A DNA stretch of 33,635 nt from JBMNOI01 sp050942995. GTDB taxonomy: Bacteria > Chloroflexota > Anaerolineae > UBA1429. The notes below the pieces were generated by a model. It ran no database searches, was not told where the DNA came from, and saw nothing but the letters and a program-made list of their open reading frames with translations. The stretch lies in contig JBMNOI010000029.1 of NCBI GenBank assembly GCA_050942995.1, positions 1 to 33,635 of the forward strand. The letters run 5' to 3'. Position numbers and translations under genes: made by a program. Below are positions 6,438 through 13,621 of the stretch, piece by piece. How positions within the stretch are numbered: the first letter of the stretch is position 1; each line of letters starts with the position of its first letter.

Positions 6438-7687
6438 CAGAGCCGCTGATGCAGCACATAGTAACCCAGACCGAGCACGATCACGACCGCCACACCCAAC
6501 ACCGTCTGTATGGGCAGGGAGAGGGCCACGAACAGGGTGGCCACAAGGCCGAGAACGGGCACCAGGGGGGGGTAGAGACGATGCTGCGCCGGAAGTCGCA
6601 GCGCCGAATAGTTCATCACCCCGTAGTAGATGAGCAGGCCCAGGCTGCTCGTCTCCAGCGCCGGGCGCAGATCGGCCAGTGAGATGAGCAACAGAAGCAA
6701 CAAGCCGGCGCCCAGCACGGCGTTGCGAGGCACCCGTTCCGGTCCGGTGAGCCGGGCAAAGATCGTGGGCAGGTCTCCGTTGCGGGCCATGGCAAAGGTC
6801 AGGCGCGAGAGCCCCCATATCTCGGTGATGAGGACGGTGGAGGTGGCGACCAGGGCGCCCAACGAGATCAGCGTTGCCCCGAGAGGGCTGCCGGCGGCCT
6901 CCATGGCCGCTCGTAATGGGGCGTCGGTCTCTCCCATCCCCTCCGGTCCCAGCGTGCCCAGCCCGGCCAGGGCGACAAGCAGATAAAGGATGGTGGTTAA
7001 CCCCAAAGCGAGCACAACCGCCCGGGGTAGATTGGCCGAGGGGTTTCGCACCTCCTCGGCAATGGTGACGGGGCGGGCATAACCGCTATAGGCAAAGAAG
7101 AGCAGCGCTGTGGCCTGTAATATCCCTCCGATGCCGCCGATGATAAAAGGCCGCAGCCCGATGCGCAGGTTCAGTGCCGGGAGCGCCAGCAGCACAAAGA
7201 GCACCAGAGCGGCGAGCTTGATAAAGACCAGAGCCGTATTGGCCCGCGCGGCGAGTTGCACGCCGCGCACATTGAACACCAGGGCAAGTAACACCAAAAC
7301 GATGCCCACGACGCGCGGAGGTATCCCGGGGATCAACGGCTGCAGATAGGCGGAAAAGGTCAGGACATAGGTGGCTCCGGCGGTCAGGGCGGCCAGCAGG
7401 AACAACCAACCGGCCATAAATCCCACTACCGGTGATACCAGGCGGCGGCCGAATTGATAAGCGCCGCCGGCCCGCGGGTCATAGACCCCTAACTGGGCCG
7501 AGCTGAGCCCGTTGAGGGTGGCCAACCCGGCCCCCAGCAGAATGGCGATCAGAAGTGAGCCGCCGGTCGTGCCGGCGGCCTCTCCCATAGAGATATAAAC
7601 ACCGGCGCCAATCATGGCGCCCAGGGCCACCATAAGCGTCGGTATGAATCCTAGTTGTCGGGTGAGTTGTGAAGGTTTTCGCTCCAT
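6437..7687 (-). CDS. APC-superfamily amino acid permease
   Basis: This is a 416-residue integral membrane protein of the amino acid-polyamine-organocation superfamily, with about twelve hydrophobic segments. The first helix carries the family's unwound glycine-rich motif (TLMVALGAMIGAGVYISMGEAAG). Helix 6 has the typical aromatic and glycine motif (ATALLFFAYSGYARPVTIAEEVRNPSANLPRAV). The substrate is probably a neutral or cationic amino acid or amine, but this is not resolved. The start at 7687 is set by AGGGGGA on the minus strand, 7 nt upstream; a TTG one codon earlier is less likely. A good promoter lies at 7753-7758/7730-7735. Monocistronic and convergent with the CAP gene. Confidence 0.87.
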   Translation of the reverse strand: MERKPSQLTRQLGFIPTLMVALGAMIGAGVYISMGEAAGTTGGSLLIAILLGAGLATLNGLSSAQLGVYDPRAGGAYQFGRRLVSPVVGFMAGWLFLLAALTAGATYVLTFSAYLQPLIPGIPPRVVGIVLVLLALVFNVRGVQLAARANTALVFIKLAALVLFVLLALPALNLRIGLRPFIIGGIGGILQATALLFFAYSGYARPVTIAEEVRNPSANLPRAVVLALGLTTILYLLVALAGLGTLGPEGMGETDAPLRAAMEAAGSPLGATLISLGALVATSTVLITEIWGLSRLTFAMARNGDLPTIFARLTGPERVPRNAVLGAGLLLLLLISLADLRPALETSSLGLLIYYGVMNYSALRLPAQHRLYPPLVPVLGLVATLFVALSLPIQTVLGVAVVIVLGLGYYVLHQRL

Positions 7688-7729
7688 CAATCTTCCCCCT
7701 GTCGTGCCCTTGCTTTTAATTCTTATTTC

Positions 7730-7758
7730 ACTATAAACAATGTAATAAATAGTCGCAA
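7730..7758 (-). promoter_or_regulatory. promoter of the APC permease gene
   Basis: On the minus strand, TTGCGA (7758-7753), a 17-nt spacer and TATAGT (7735-7730). Confidence 0.7.
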
Positions 7759-7864
7759 GGCTTTTTCAGGACCCTTCGGAGGCTCCTCCTTCCAAAGGTA
7801 TCCGGAAGGGGGTTGTTTCAAAGGCCTCTGCCGGTGGACCATCCTGAGCAAGAGGGCGGCGAGC

Positions 7865-7893
7865 TTGCATTTTCGTCGCGCGTCCTGTAGAAT
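7865..7893 (+). promoter_or_regulatory. promoter of the thioredoxin-reductase-like gene
   Basis: TTGCAT (7865-7870), a 17-nt spacer and TAGAAT (7888-7893). This gives a leader of about 95 nt to the start at 7996. Confidence 0.65.
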
Positions 7894-7995
7894 GTAGGCA
7901 TAGGGGGGTAGGGTATATTGTAGGGAGTGCCCGCCGCCCATCGTCTATTCTTTCTCGCCATCGGGCAGGGCAACTATGACAGATGCGAGGGAACC

Positions 7996-8991
7996 ATGGG
8001 AGATACGGGAGATCTCGTCGAACCGCAGGCAGGGCAGACGGGCAATGGCCTCAGCGAATGTGATGTCATCATCATCGGCGGAGGGCCGGCCGGAACGTCG
8101 GCGGCACTCTATACGGCGCGTTCGGCGCTCAAGACGATCGTTATCGACAAAGGGCAAACGAGCGGCGCGCTGGCCATGACCGGGCATATTGCCAACTATC
8201 CGGGAGTGGAGGGCCCCATCAGCGGGGCCGAACTGCTGGAGCGGATGCGCCGACAGGCCGAGTCCTTTGGGGCGATCTATGTTCAGGAGCGCGTGGTCAG
8301 CGCCATGCTGGACGGGCCCAAGAAGGATGTGCTGGCAGGGCAGGGGATGTACCGCGGGCGGGCCGTCATCATCGCCACCGGCGCCATGGGGCGAACCCAA
8401 ACGGTCCCCGGCGAAGAAGCGCTGGTGGGACGGGGTGTATCTTATTGCGCCACATGCGATGCCGCATTCTTCCAGGATGAGGATGTGGCGGTTGTGGGCA
8501 ACAACGATGAGGCTCTGGAGGAGATGCTGTTCCTTACTCGGTTTGCCCGGCGCGTTCATCTGCTGGTGCCCACCCCTGATTTCCGCGCGTCGCCGGATCT
8601 GGTAGAAGAGGTGCAGGCGCACCCCAAGGTGCAGATCTATGCCGCCACCCGCCTGACTGAGGTGCTCGGCTCGGACGGAGTCGAAGGAGTGCGCATCAAG
8701 CCGCGCGATGGCGATGAGCAAGAGCTGGATGTGACGGGGGTTTTTATCTATCTGCAGGGGAACAAACCGATCACCGATTTCCTGCACGGCCAATTGCCCA
8801 CCACGTCGAGTGGCTGCCTGGAGGTCGATGACATGATGCAGACGTCCATTCCGGGCGTATTCGCCATTGGGGATGTGCTCTGCAATCATCTGAAGCAGGC
8901 GGTTGTTTCGGCGGCGGAGGGAGCCATTGCGGGCATGGCGGTGGGGCGCTATCTTTCCGGCCGGGAGAATCTGCGTCCCGACTGGCACTAG
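7996..8991 (+). CDS. thioredoxin-reductase-like FAD disulfide oxidoreductase
   Basis: This 331-residue low-molecular-weight thioredoxin reductase homolog has the FAD motif DVIIIGGGPAGTSAALYTAR (23-42), a redox-active CATC pair (Cys151/Cys154) and the C-terminal FAD motif GVFAIGDVL. In classical enzymes the second Rossmann motif (GxGxxA) and the HRRxxxR motif bind NADPH. Here the corresponding segments read VVGNNDEALEEM (167-178) and LLVPTPDFRASP, so the second glycine and the HRR residues are missing. The enzyme may use another electron donor, as described for ferredoxin- or F420-linked relatives; this is inference. The ATG at 7996 (CGAGGGA upstream) is preferred over GTG 7927, which would add 23 residues before the FAD domain. 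No thioredoxin gene is adjacent. Confidence 0.85.
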   Translation: MGDTGDLVEPQAGQTGNGLSECDVIIIGGGPAGTSAALYTARSALKTIVIDKGQTSGALAMTGHIANYPGVEGPISGAELLERMRRQAESFGAIYVQERVVSAMLDGPKKDVLAGQGMYRGRAVIIATGAMGRTQTVPGEEALVGRGVSYCATCDAAFFQDEDVAVVGNNDEALEEMLFLTRFARRVHLLVPTPDFRASPDLVEEVQAHPKVQIYAATRLTEVLGSDGVEGVRIKPRDGDEQELDVTGVFIYLQGNKPITDFLHGQLPTTSSGCLEVDDMMQTSIPGVFAIGDVLCNHLKQAVVSAAEGAIAGMAVGRYLSGRENLRPDWH

Positions 8992-9067
8992 GGTAGGTTT
9001 GAAATCGGAACGCTGCACGGGCCTGATGTGGCGCCGGATATCACGAGTCCGAAATAGGGCGTTTCAG

Positions 9068-9098
9068 ATCGGGGTGGAGGCCACGTTTTCACCCCGAT
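9068..9098. repeat. inverted repeat downstream of the reductase gene
   Basis: ATCGGGGTG (9068-9076) pairs perfectly with CACCCCGAT (9090-9098) around a 13-nt loop. A short T-run occurs only 12 nt later (9111-9115). It is a possible terminator in the stretch between 8991 and 9209, where I see no gene. Confidence 0.45.
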
Positions 9099-9173
9099 AG
9101 ATACGGGCCATTTTTATACTCCGGATATGTTGAAGGCCGGAATGCTTCGATCGGCGGGCCGCCGACCGGTGCT

Positions 9174-9202
9174 TTGACGCTGCGGCGCGATTGGAGTACC
9201 AT
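9174..9202 (+). promoter_or_regulatory. promoter upstream of the fmdB-like gene
   Basis: TTGACG (9174-9179), a 17-nt spacer and TACCAT (9197-9202). The expected transcription start coincides with a GTG at 9209 that opens a short reading frame. Confidence 0.55.
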
Positions 9203-9208
9203 TAGGGT

Positions 9209-9355
9209 GTGGTTGAGGCGCGGCCGGGCGATGTGGTCATCTATGAGCATAAACCCGCGTCCATCGCCTTTTCTGCTATCGGCGGGATGACCGGATACTT
9301 TCAGACCCATCGAGTTCATCATCCACAGGAGGTGGAAGGGTATGCCCCTGTATGA
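9209..9355 (+). CDS. possible leaderless small ORF (48 aa) overlapping fmdB-like start
   Basis: A GTG exactly 6 nt after the TACCAT box opens a 48-codon frame with ordinary protein-like composition (GDVVIYEHKPASIAFSAIGG in the middle). The frame ends at TGA 9353-9355, overlapping the zinc-ribbon gene start by 14 nt. No SD is visible, so it would need leaderless initiation. No family is recognised. It may simply be the 5' leader of the zinc-ribbon gene. Confidence 0.3.
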   Translation: MVEARPGDVVIYEHKPASIAFSAIGGMTGYFQTHRVHHPQEVEGYAPV

Positions 9356-9575
9356 ATACGTTTGCCCGCATTGCGACATCAAATTCGAGCAGTTGAGGCC
9401 TTTTTCCAAGGCCGATGCCCCTGCGCGTTGTCCCGAATGTGGCGGAGAAGATACCAGGCGAGCTTTGTCGCGCTTTGCCTCGTTCAGCCGGGGTAGCGAT
9501 GGCTCGGTGTCGTCCGTCGGAGGCGGAGGATGTGCCGGCTGTGCGGGAGGGTCATGCGGGAGCTGCCACCACTGA
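9342..9575 (+). CDS. FmdB-family zinc ribbon protein
   Basis: This 77-residue protein opens with MPLYEYVCPHCDIKFEQL and carries the paired CxxC knuckles of the FmdB/CxxC_CxxC_SSSS family (Cys8/Cys11 and Cys30/Cys33), which bind one zinc ion. The C-terminus is a Gly/Ser/Cys-rich tail (GGGCAGCAGGSCGSCHH) with further cysteines, usual for the family. The role is uncertain; members are thought to be small regulatory or metal-binding proteins. AGGAGGTGG at 9327-9335 is an excellent SD. The gene is closed by the terminator at 9609-9640. Confidence 0.85.
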   Translation: MPLYEYVCPHCDIKFEQLRPFSKADAPARCPECGGEDTRRALSRFASFSRGSDGSVSSVGGGGCAGCAGGSCGSCHH

Positions 9576-9608
9576 TCGCTCGCATACGCCACGAACGAGC
9601 TTGAGACG

Positions 9609-9640
9609 GCTGCGGGTTCATAGATCCCGCAGCTTTTTTT
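9609..9640 (+). terminator. intrinsic terminator after the zinc-ribbon gene
   Basis: GCTGCGGG (9609-9616) pairs with CCCGCAGC (9626-9633) and is followed by seven T residues. Confidence 0.9.
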
Positions 9641-9685
9641 ATCGATCTATCTTCAAAGACAAGTTACCCCATTGCGGGATGATTA

Positions 9686-9694
9686 TGGTATAAT
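9686..9694 (+). promoter_or_regulatory. extended -10 promoter of tgt
   Basis: TGG followed by TATAAT (9689-9694) makes an extended -10 element without a good -35. The ATG at 9702 is 7 nt after the box, consistent with a leaderless message. Confidence 0.55.
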
Positions 9695-9701
9695 GCGCCC
9701 C

Positions 9702-10931
9702 ATGTTGAGAGAAGAGAACCATCCATCATCACCTGACAGACCCGATGCGCCTGTTCGATTCCGGCTATTGACTCGCGATCAGGACTCGCGAGGGCGCGTG
9801 GGCATGTTGCATACGCCGCATGGCGATGTGCCCACGCCGATCTTTTGCCCGGTGGGTACTCAGGCGACCGTCAAGACCCTCTCTCCCAGAGAACTGGTCG
9901 AGCTGGACGCGCCCATGATCCTGGGGAACACATATCACCTGTTTCTGCGCCCCGGTGCCGACCTTATCGCCCGCATGGGCGGGTTGCACCGGTTCATGGG
10001 TTGGGATCGAGCCATCCTCACCGATAGCGGTGGGTTTCAGGTATTCAGCTTACAAGAGATGCGTCGTGTGGACGACAACGGAGTGACCTTTCGTTCGCAC
10101 CTGGACGGCGCCGAGCATCGCTTTACGCCCGAACGCGTGATCGAGATCCAGGAACAGTTGGGATCGGATATCGCCATGGTGCTGGACGAGTGCGCCGAAC
10201 CGCACGATTACGAGTACAATGTACGGGCCATCCGGCGAACCCATCTGTGGGCCGAACGCTGCCTCAAGGCGCACACCCGGCCCGATCAGGCGGTGTTTGG
10301 CATCGTTCAGGGGGGGATCTTTGACGATCTGCGCGCCGAGAGCGCGCGGGTGCTCACCGGAATGGATTTCCCCGGCTATGCCATCGGCGGATTGAGCGTG
10401 GGCGAATCGAAAGAGGATATGCTGCGGGTGCTGGACGGCGTGGTGCCCCTGCTGCCGGAGGACAAGCCCCGCTACCTGATGGGCGTGGGCGCTCCGGAGG
10501 ACCTGGTCGAAGGGGTGGCCCGGGGGATCGATATATTCGATTGTGTATTGCCCACCCGTCTGGCCCGCAACGGCGCCGTATTCACGCCCGACGGACGCAT
10601 GAACCTGCGCAACGCGGCATGGAAAGAGGATCCACGGCCCATTCAGGAGGGCTGTGGCTGCTATACCTGCCGCCATTTTACCCGCGCCTATCTGCGGCAC
10701 CTGCTGATGAGTGGAGAGGTGTTGGGGTTGAGGCTGAACACCATCCACAACATCCACTTTATCCTCGATTTGATGCGCGGTATTCGTCGCGCGATAGAGG
10801 ATGGACGGTTTGCCGAATTCAGACAGAGCTTTTGGAGTCGTTACCGGGTGGCCGATGCCCGTGCCCGTCAGAGAAATCGCGAGGCCTGGAACAAGCGTCG
10901 CCGCGCCGAGGATCCCTCATCCTGCCGTTAG
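9702..10931 (+). CDS. tgt: queuine/preQ1 tRNA-guanine transglycosylase
   Basis: This 409-residue TIM-barrel enzyme swaps guanine-34 of GUN-anticodon tRNAs for preQ1 in queuosine synthesis. Visible are LTDSGGFQVFSL with Asp108 (base recognition and acid/base), GVGAPEDLVEGVARGIDIFDCVLPTR with nucleophile Asp280, and the zinc site CGCYTC plus His (Cys318, Cys320, Cys323, His349). The GGLSVGE segment is bacterial-like. The start at 9702 is chosen because upstream in-frame starts (9672, 9693) lie before or within the -10 box. The enzyme core begins near residue 18 (PVRFRLL), so the first residues are an extension. It has no SD, suggesting leaderless translation. It is followed closely by uppP. Confidence 0.93.
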   Translation: MLREENHPSSPDRPDAPVRFRLLTRDQDSRGRVGMLHTPHGDVPTPIFCPVGTQATVKTLSPRELVELDAPMILGNTYHLFLRPGADLIARMGGLHRFMGWDRAILTDSGGFQVFSLQEMRRVDDNGVTFRSHLDGAEHRFTPERVIEIQEQLGSDIAMVLDECAEPHDYEYNVRAIRRTHLWAERCLKAHTRPDQAVFGIVQGGIFDDLRAESARVLTGMDFPGYAIGGLSVGESKEDMLRVLDGVVPLLPEDKPRYLMGVGAPEDLVEGVARGIDIFDCVLPTRLARNGAVFTPDGRMNLRNAAWKEDPRPIQEGCGCYTCRHFTRAYLRHLLMSGEVLGLRLNTIHNIHFILDLMRGIRRAIEDGRFAEFRQSFWSRYRVADARARQRNREAWNKRRRAEDPSSCR

Positions 10932-10970
10932 AGGCAGGCAACAACTATCTCGAATTGGAGCGAGACGCTG

Positions 10971-11783
10971 ATGACGATATTCCAGGCGATCATTCTGGGG
11001 TTATTGCAGGGTGCAACCGAGTTCATCCCGGTAAGCAGTTCCGGGCATCTGGTGGTGGTGCCCTGGTTGCTCGGCTGGGGCACCCCCGGCCTGACGTATA
11101 GCGCCGTGGTGCATTTGGCGACACTGCTGGCCGTGCTGGTCTATTTCTGGAACGATCTGTGGCGATTGTTTCTGGGCTGGCTGCGCAGCGTGCGGCTGAG
11201 ACGGATCGACACGACCGAAGGGCGCATCGCCTGGCTTATCCTGCTGAGCGTGATCCCCGGTGCATCGCTGGGCTTTTTCCTCGAAGACTTTTTCGAGACT
11301 ATGTTCGGCGCGCCGCGTATCGTGGCGATATTGCTCCTGCTGACCGGGATGTGGCTGGTGCTGGGCGAGCGGCTGGGGCGGCGCATGCGTTCGACGGCTC
11401 GCCTCGGCTGGCAGGATGCCGTCATCATCGGTGTCGCTCAGGGGCTTGCCATCGCCCCGGGCATCTCTCGTTCCGGCGCGACCATCTCGACCGGGCTGTT
11501 GCGCGGGCTCACTCGTGAGGAAGCCGCTCGCTTTTCCTTCCTGATGGTTGTGCCCATCATTGTGGGCGTGGGCGTGCTGGAGATATATAAAGCCTATTCG
11601 GTGGGCATCGATGGGGGGCAGGCGCTGACACTGGTTGCGGGATTTGTCGCCGCCGCCGCGGCGGGATATATGGCTATCCGTTTCCTGTTGCGCCACCTGC
11701 AAAAGGGCAGTTTGAGACCCTTCGCCGTCTATTGCTGGGGCATCGGAATCCTGACGCTTGTTATGACCTTTATTCGCGGTTGA
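10971..11783 (+). CDS. uppP: undecaprenyl-diphosphatase (BacA/UppP)
   Basis: This 270-residue polytopic membrane enzyme dephosphorylates undecaprenyl pyrophosphate, recycling the lipid carrier for peptidoglycan and other wall polymers. The two family signatures are present: GLLQGATEFIPVSSSGHLVVVPW near the N-terminus (about 9-31) and GISRSGATISTGLLRGLTREEAARFSFLMVVPIIVG in the second half. Length is usual for the family. GGAG at 10957-10960 precedes the ATG. It lies 39 nt after tgt and 27 nt before the lipoprotein gene on the same strand, so all three may be cotranscribed. Enzymes of this type also raise bacitracin tolerance. Confidence 0.94.
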   Translation: MTIFQAIILGLLQGATEFIPVSSSGHLVVVPWLLGWGTPGLTYSAVVHLATLLAVLVYFWNDLWRLFLGWLRSVRLRRIDTTEGRIAWLILLSVIPGASLGFFLEDFFETMFGAPRIVAILLLLTGMWLVLGERLGRRMRSTARLGWQDAVIIGVAQGLAIAPGISRSGATISTGLLRGLTREEAARFSFLMVVPIIVGVGVLEIYKAYSVGIDGGQALTLVAGFVAAAAAGYMAIRFLLRHLQKGSLRPFAVYCWGIGILTLVMTFIRG

Positions 11784-11810
11784 CATTATCGACCAAAGAC
11801 GGGGCACTCT

Positions 11811-12683
11811 ATGATTCTTTCCGGCAAACATAATCGCTGGATCCTGGCTATGGTAGCGCTGTCGATGGCCCTTGTGCTCTCGGCCTGCCACGAGGTGCTG
11901 GTGCCACTACATCAGCAAGCGCCCGCCACGGAAGAGACTGAAGAAGAGGCTCCGGCGTTGATGCGTGTAGCCGCCTGCTGGGCGGCATTGCCCATGGTGG
12001 AGGATCTGGCCGCGGCCTATGCGGTTCGCGATCCCTATCTGACCATCGACGTGGTGCCGGCGAACTCGATGACGGCGCGGAGCATGTTGGAGGCGGGGCA
12101 GGTGGATGTGGCCATTGTGGCGGAGGATCCCGATGCCCGCGCGGCGCGCCCACGACAGGGCTTTACCTCACGGGTGCTGGCACTCGATGCGGTGACGGTG
12201 GTCGTAAACCGGCGCTCGCCTCTTACCGGCCTTTCGACGGCACAGCTCATGGGACTTTACACCGGTGACTATTATGACTGGAGCCAGCTCGGCGCGGGTG
12301 AGGGCCGTCCCGAGGTGGTGGTGCGCGACGAAGGGTCGATGTTGCGCGGCGTCTTTGAGGCTGCCGTCATGGAGCAACGACAACCCGCCTCAACGGCGGT
12401 GGTCATGCCGCACGATCGCGGGGTGATCGAGTATGTGGCCGGCCATCCCAACGCCATCGGCTATGTATCCCGGGCCTATGTGGGGCAGGGCGTCAAGTCC
12501 ATCGCCGTGGACGGCGTGGCGCCCACACCTCAGGCCCTTCAGCGTCAGGGGTATATGATGTGGTACACACTGGAGGCGCTGGCTCCGTCGAATGCCACCC
12601 TTCATGCGACGCGATTCCTGGCCTTTGCCCAGAGCAGTCGCGGGCGCAACGTGATCGAACAGCGCTATGTGCTGCCGCGCTGA
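11811..12683 (+). CDS. PstS-like substrate-binding lipoprotein, orphan
   Basis: This 290-residue exported lipoprotein has a basic N-terminus, a hydrophobic stretch and the lipobox LSAC with Cys26 as the lipidated residue. The mature domain is a PBP-like fold similar to phosphate-binding PstS: VNRRSPLTGLSTAQLMGLYTGDYYDWSQLG, VVRDEGSMLRGVFE and IEYVAGHPNAIGYVSRAYV follow the PstS order. Classical phosphate-binding residues cannot be confirmed, and no pstCAB permease genes are nearby, so the ligand is open. It could act as a free-standing binding or sensory lipoprotein. The gene follows uppP by 27 nt and ends at the bidirectional terminator 12708-12740. The SD is weak. Confidence 0.82.
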   Translation: MILSGKHNRWILAMVALSMALVLSACHEVLVPLHQQAPATEETEEEAPALMRVAACWAALPMVEDLAAAYAVRDPYLTIDVVPANSMTARSMLEAGQVDVAIVAEDPDARAARPRQGFTSRVLALDAVTVVVNRRSPLTGLSTAQLMGLYTGDYYDWSQLGAGEGRPEVVVRDEGSMLRGVFEAAVMEQRQPASTAVVMPHDRGVIEYVAGHPNAIGYVSRAYVGQGVKSIAVDGVAPTPQALQRQGYMMWYTLEALAPSNATLHATRFLAFAQSSRGRNVIEQRYVLPR

Positions 12684-12707
12684 GCGACGGCAAAGAAATC
12701 GGCATAT

Positions 12708-12740
12708 AAAAACAGCGGGAGCCCGGCTCCCGCTGTTTTT
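12708..12740. terminator. bidirectional intrinsic terminator
   Basis: A perfect ACAGCGGGAGC (12712-12722) / GCTCCCGCTGT (12726-12736) stem with a 3-nt loop, flanked by AAAA and TTTT. It serves the convergent lipoprotein and MBL genes. Confidence 0.92.
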
Positions 12741-12765
12741 GTTCAGCCCGTAGCTGTTCCAGAAT

Positions 12766-13413
12766 CTATACCGGCCACTCGGCATTTACCCCGACCCAAG
12801 GGTTGTTCTGCCGCTCGTAGCCGATGGTGGTGCGAGAGCCGTGCCCGGGATAGACAAATGTCTCGTCGGGCAGGGCAAAGAGCTTGTCTCGCACGGTATA
12901 GAACAGCGTTTTATAGTCGCTACCCGGCAGATCGGTGCGGCCTACACCGCTGCGGAAAAGCACATCGCCCGAGAACACCGCGCCCTCGTTGGGAATCCAC
13001 AAAGAGAGGCTGCCCGGCGAATGCCCCGGCGTATGCAACACTTCGAAATCCAGTTCCCCAATTTGAACATGGACGCCCTCGTCGAGCAGCATATCGGGCG
13101 AGATACCCTGTGATGCCTCGGGCGAAAAGGTGCGGAATATTTCGGGCGGTTCCTCAAGGTAGGGAACTTCGGCGCGATGCACGGCCAGCCGCGCGTCGGT
13201 GGCTGTGCGAACATCCTCGGCGGCCAGGGTATGGTCAAAGTGAAAGTGGGTGAGCACGATGCGGCGAACTTTGACATCCATCTCCTGGACGGCCTGGATG
13301 ATCTTTTCCGCGTCTCCTCCTGGGTCAATGATCATCGCCTCTCGTGTCCGTTCACAGGCCATAATGTAGCAGTTGGTCTTGATCACGCCCACGATCAGAG
13401 TCCGCAGGATCAT
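12766..13413 (-). CDS. metallo-beta-lactamase-fold hydrolase (glyoxalase II-like)
   Basis: This 215-residue MBL-fold enzyme shows the canonical metal ligands: THFHFDH (His56, His58, Asp60, His61), GHSPGS (His131), SGDVLF (Asp150) and YPGHG (His191). Spacing and length match short glyoxalase II / YcbL-type hydrolases that cleave thioesters such as S-lactoyl compounds; the natural substrate is unknown. The start MILRTLIVG at 13413 is fixed by GAGGAGGT on the minus strand, 7 nt upstream. A longer in-frame extension to 13578 has no support and crosses the promoter. The gene is transcribed from the 13531-13559 promoter with a structured leader of about 110 nt. Confidence 0.9.
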   Translation of the reverse strand: MILRTLIVGVIKTNCYIMACERTREAMIIDPGGDAEKIIQAVQEMDVKVRRIVLTHFHFDHTLAAEDVRTATDARLAVHRAEVPYLEEPPEIFRTFSPEASQGISPDMLLDEGVHVQIGELDFEVLHTPGHSPGSLSLWIPNEGAVFSGDVLFRSGVGRTDLPGSDYKTLFYTVRDKLFALPDETFVYPGHGSRTTIGYERQNNPWVGVNAEWPV

Positions 13414-13445
13414 CGTGCATACCTCCTCTGAATGAGACCCGGCCA

Positions 13446-13492
13446 TGGCATCGCTCGACGGATTGAGACCGGGATGCCACCGATGTCGAGCG
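13446..13492 (-). promoter_or_regulatory. interleaved inverted repeats in the MBL gene leader
   Basis: TGGCAT (13446-13451) can pair with ATGCCA (13474-13479), and CGCTCGAC (13452-13459) with GTCGAGCG (13485-13492). The arms alternate, so in the minus-strand leader they form either a pseudoknot or two alternative helices. Confidence 0.45.
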
Positions 13493-13530
13493 CCAAATGC
13501 CGGAAATAGCCCCGGCGAGTTTACCAACGG

Positions 13531-13559
13531 ATAATATGAATGCACATGAGGGATGTCAA
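13531..13559 (-). promoter_or_regulatory. promoter of the MBL hydrolase gene
   Basis: On the minus strand, TTGACA (13559-13554), a 17-nt spacer and TATTAT (13536-13531). It abuts the divergent proS promoter. Confidence 0.8.
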
Positions 13560-13560
13560 A

Positions 13561-13589
13561 TTGCCCGGAGCCCCTCAAGGTCGTATACT
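13561..13589 (+). promoter_or_regulatory. promoter of proS
   Basis: TTGCCC (13561-13566), a 17-nt spacer and TATACT (13584-13589). Its -35 begins 2 bp from the end of the divergent MBL -35. Confidence 0.7.
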
Positions 13590-13621
13590 CTCTGTATTCG
13601 AGCCAGAATCAGGGGGGTATG

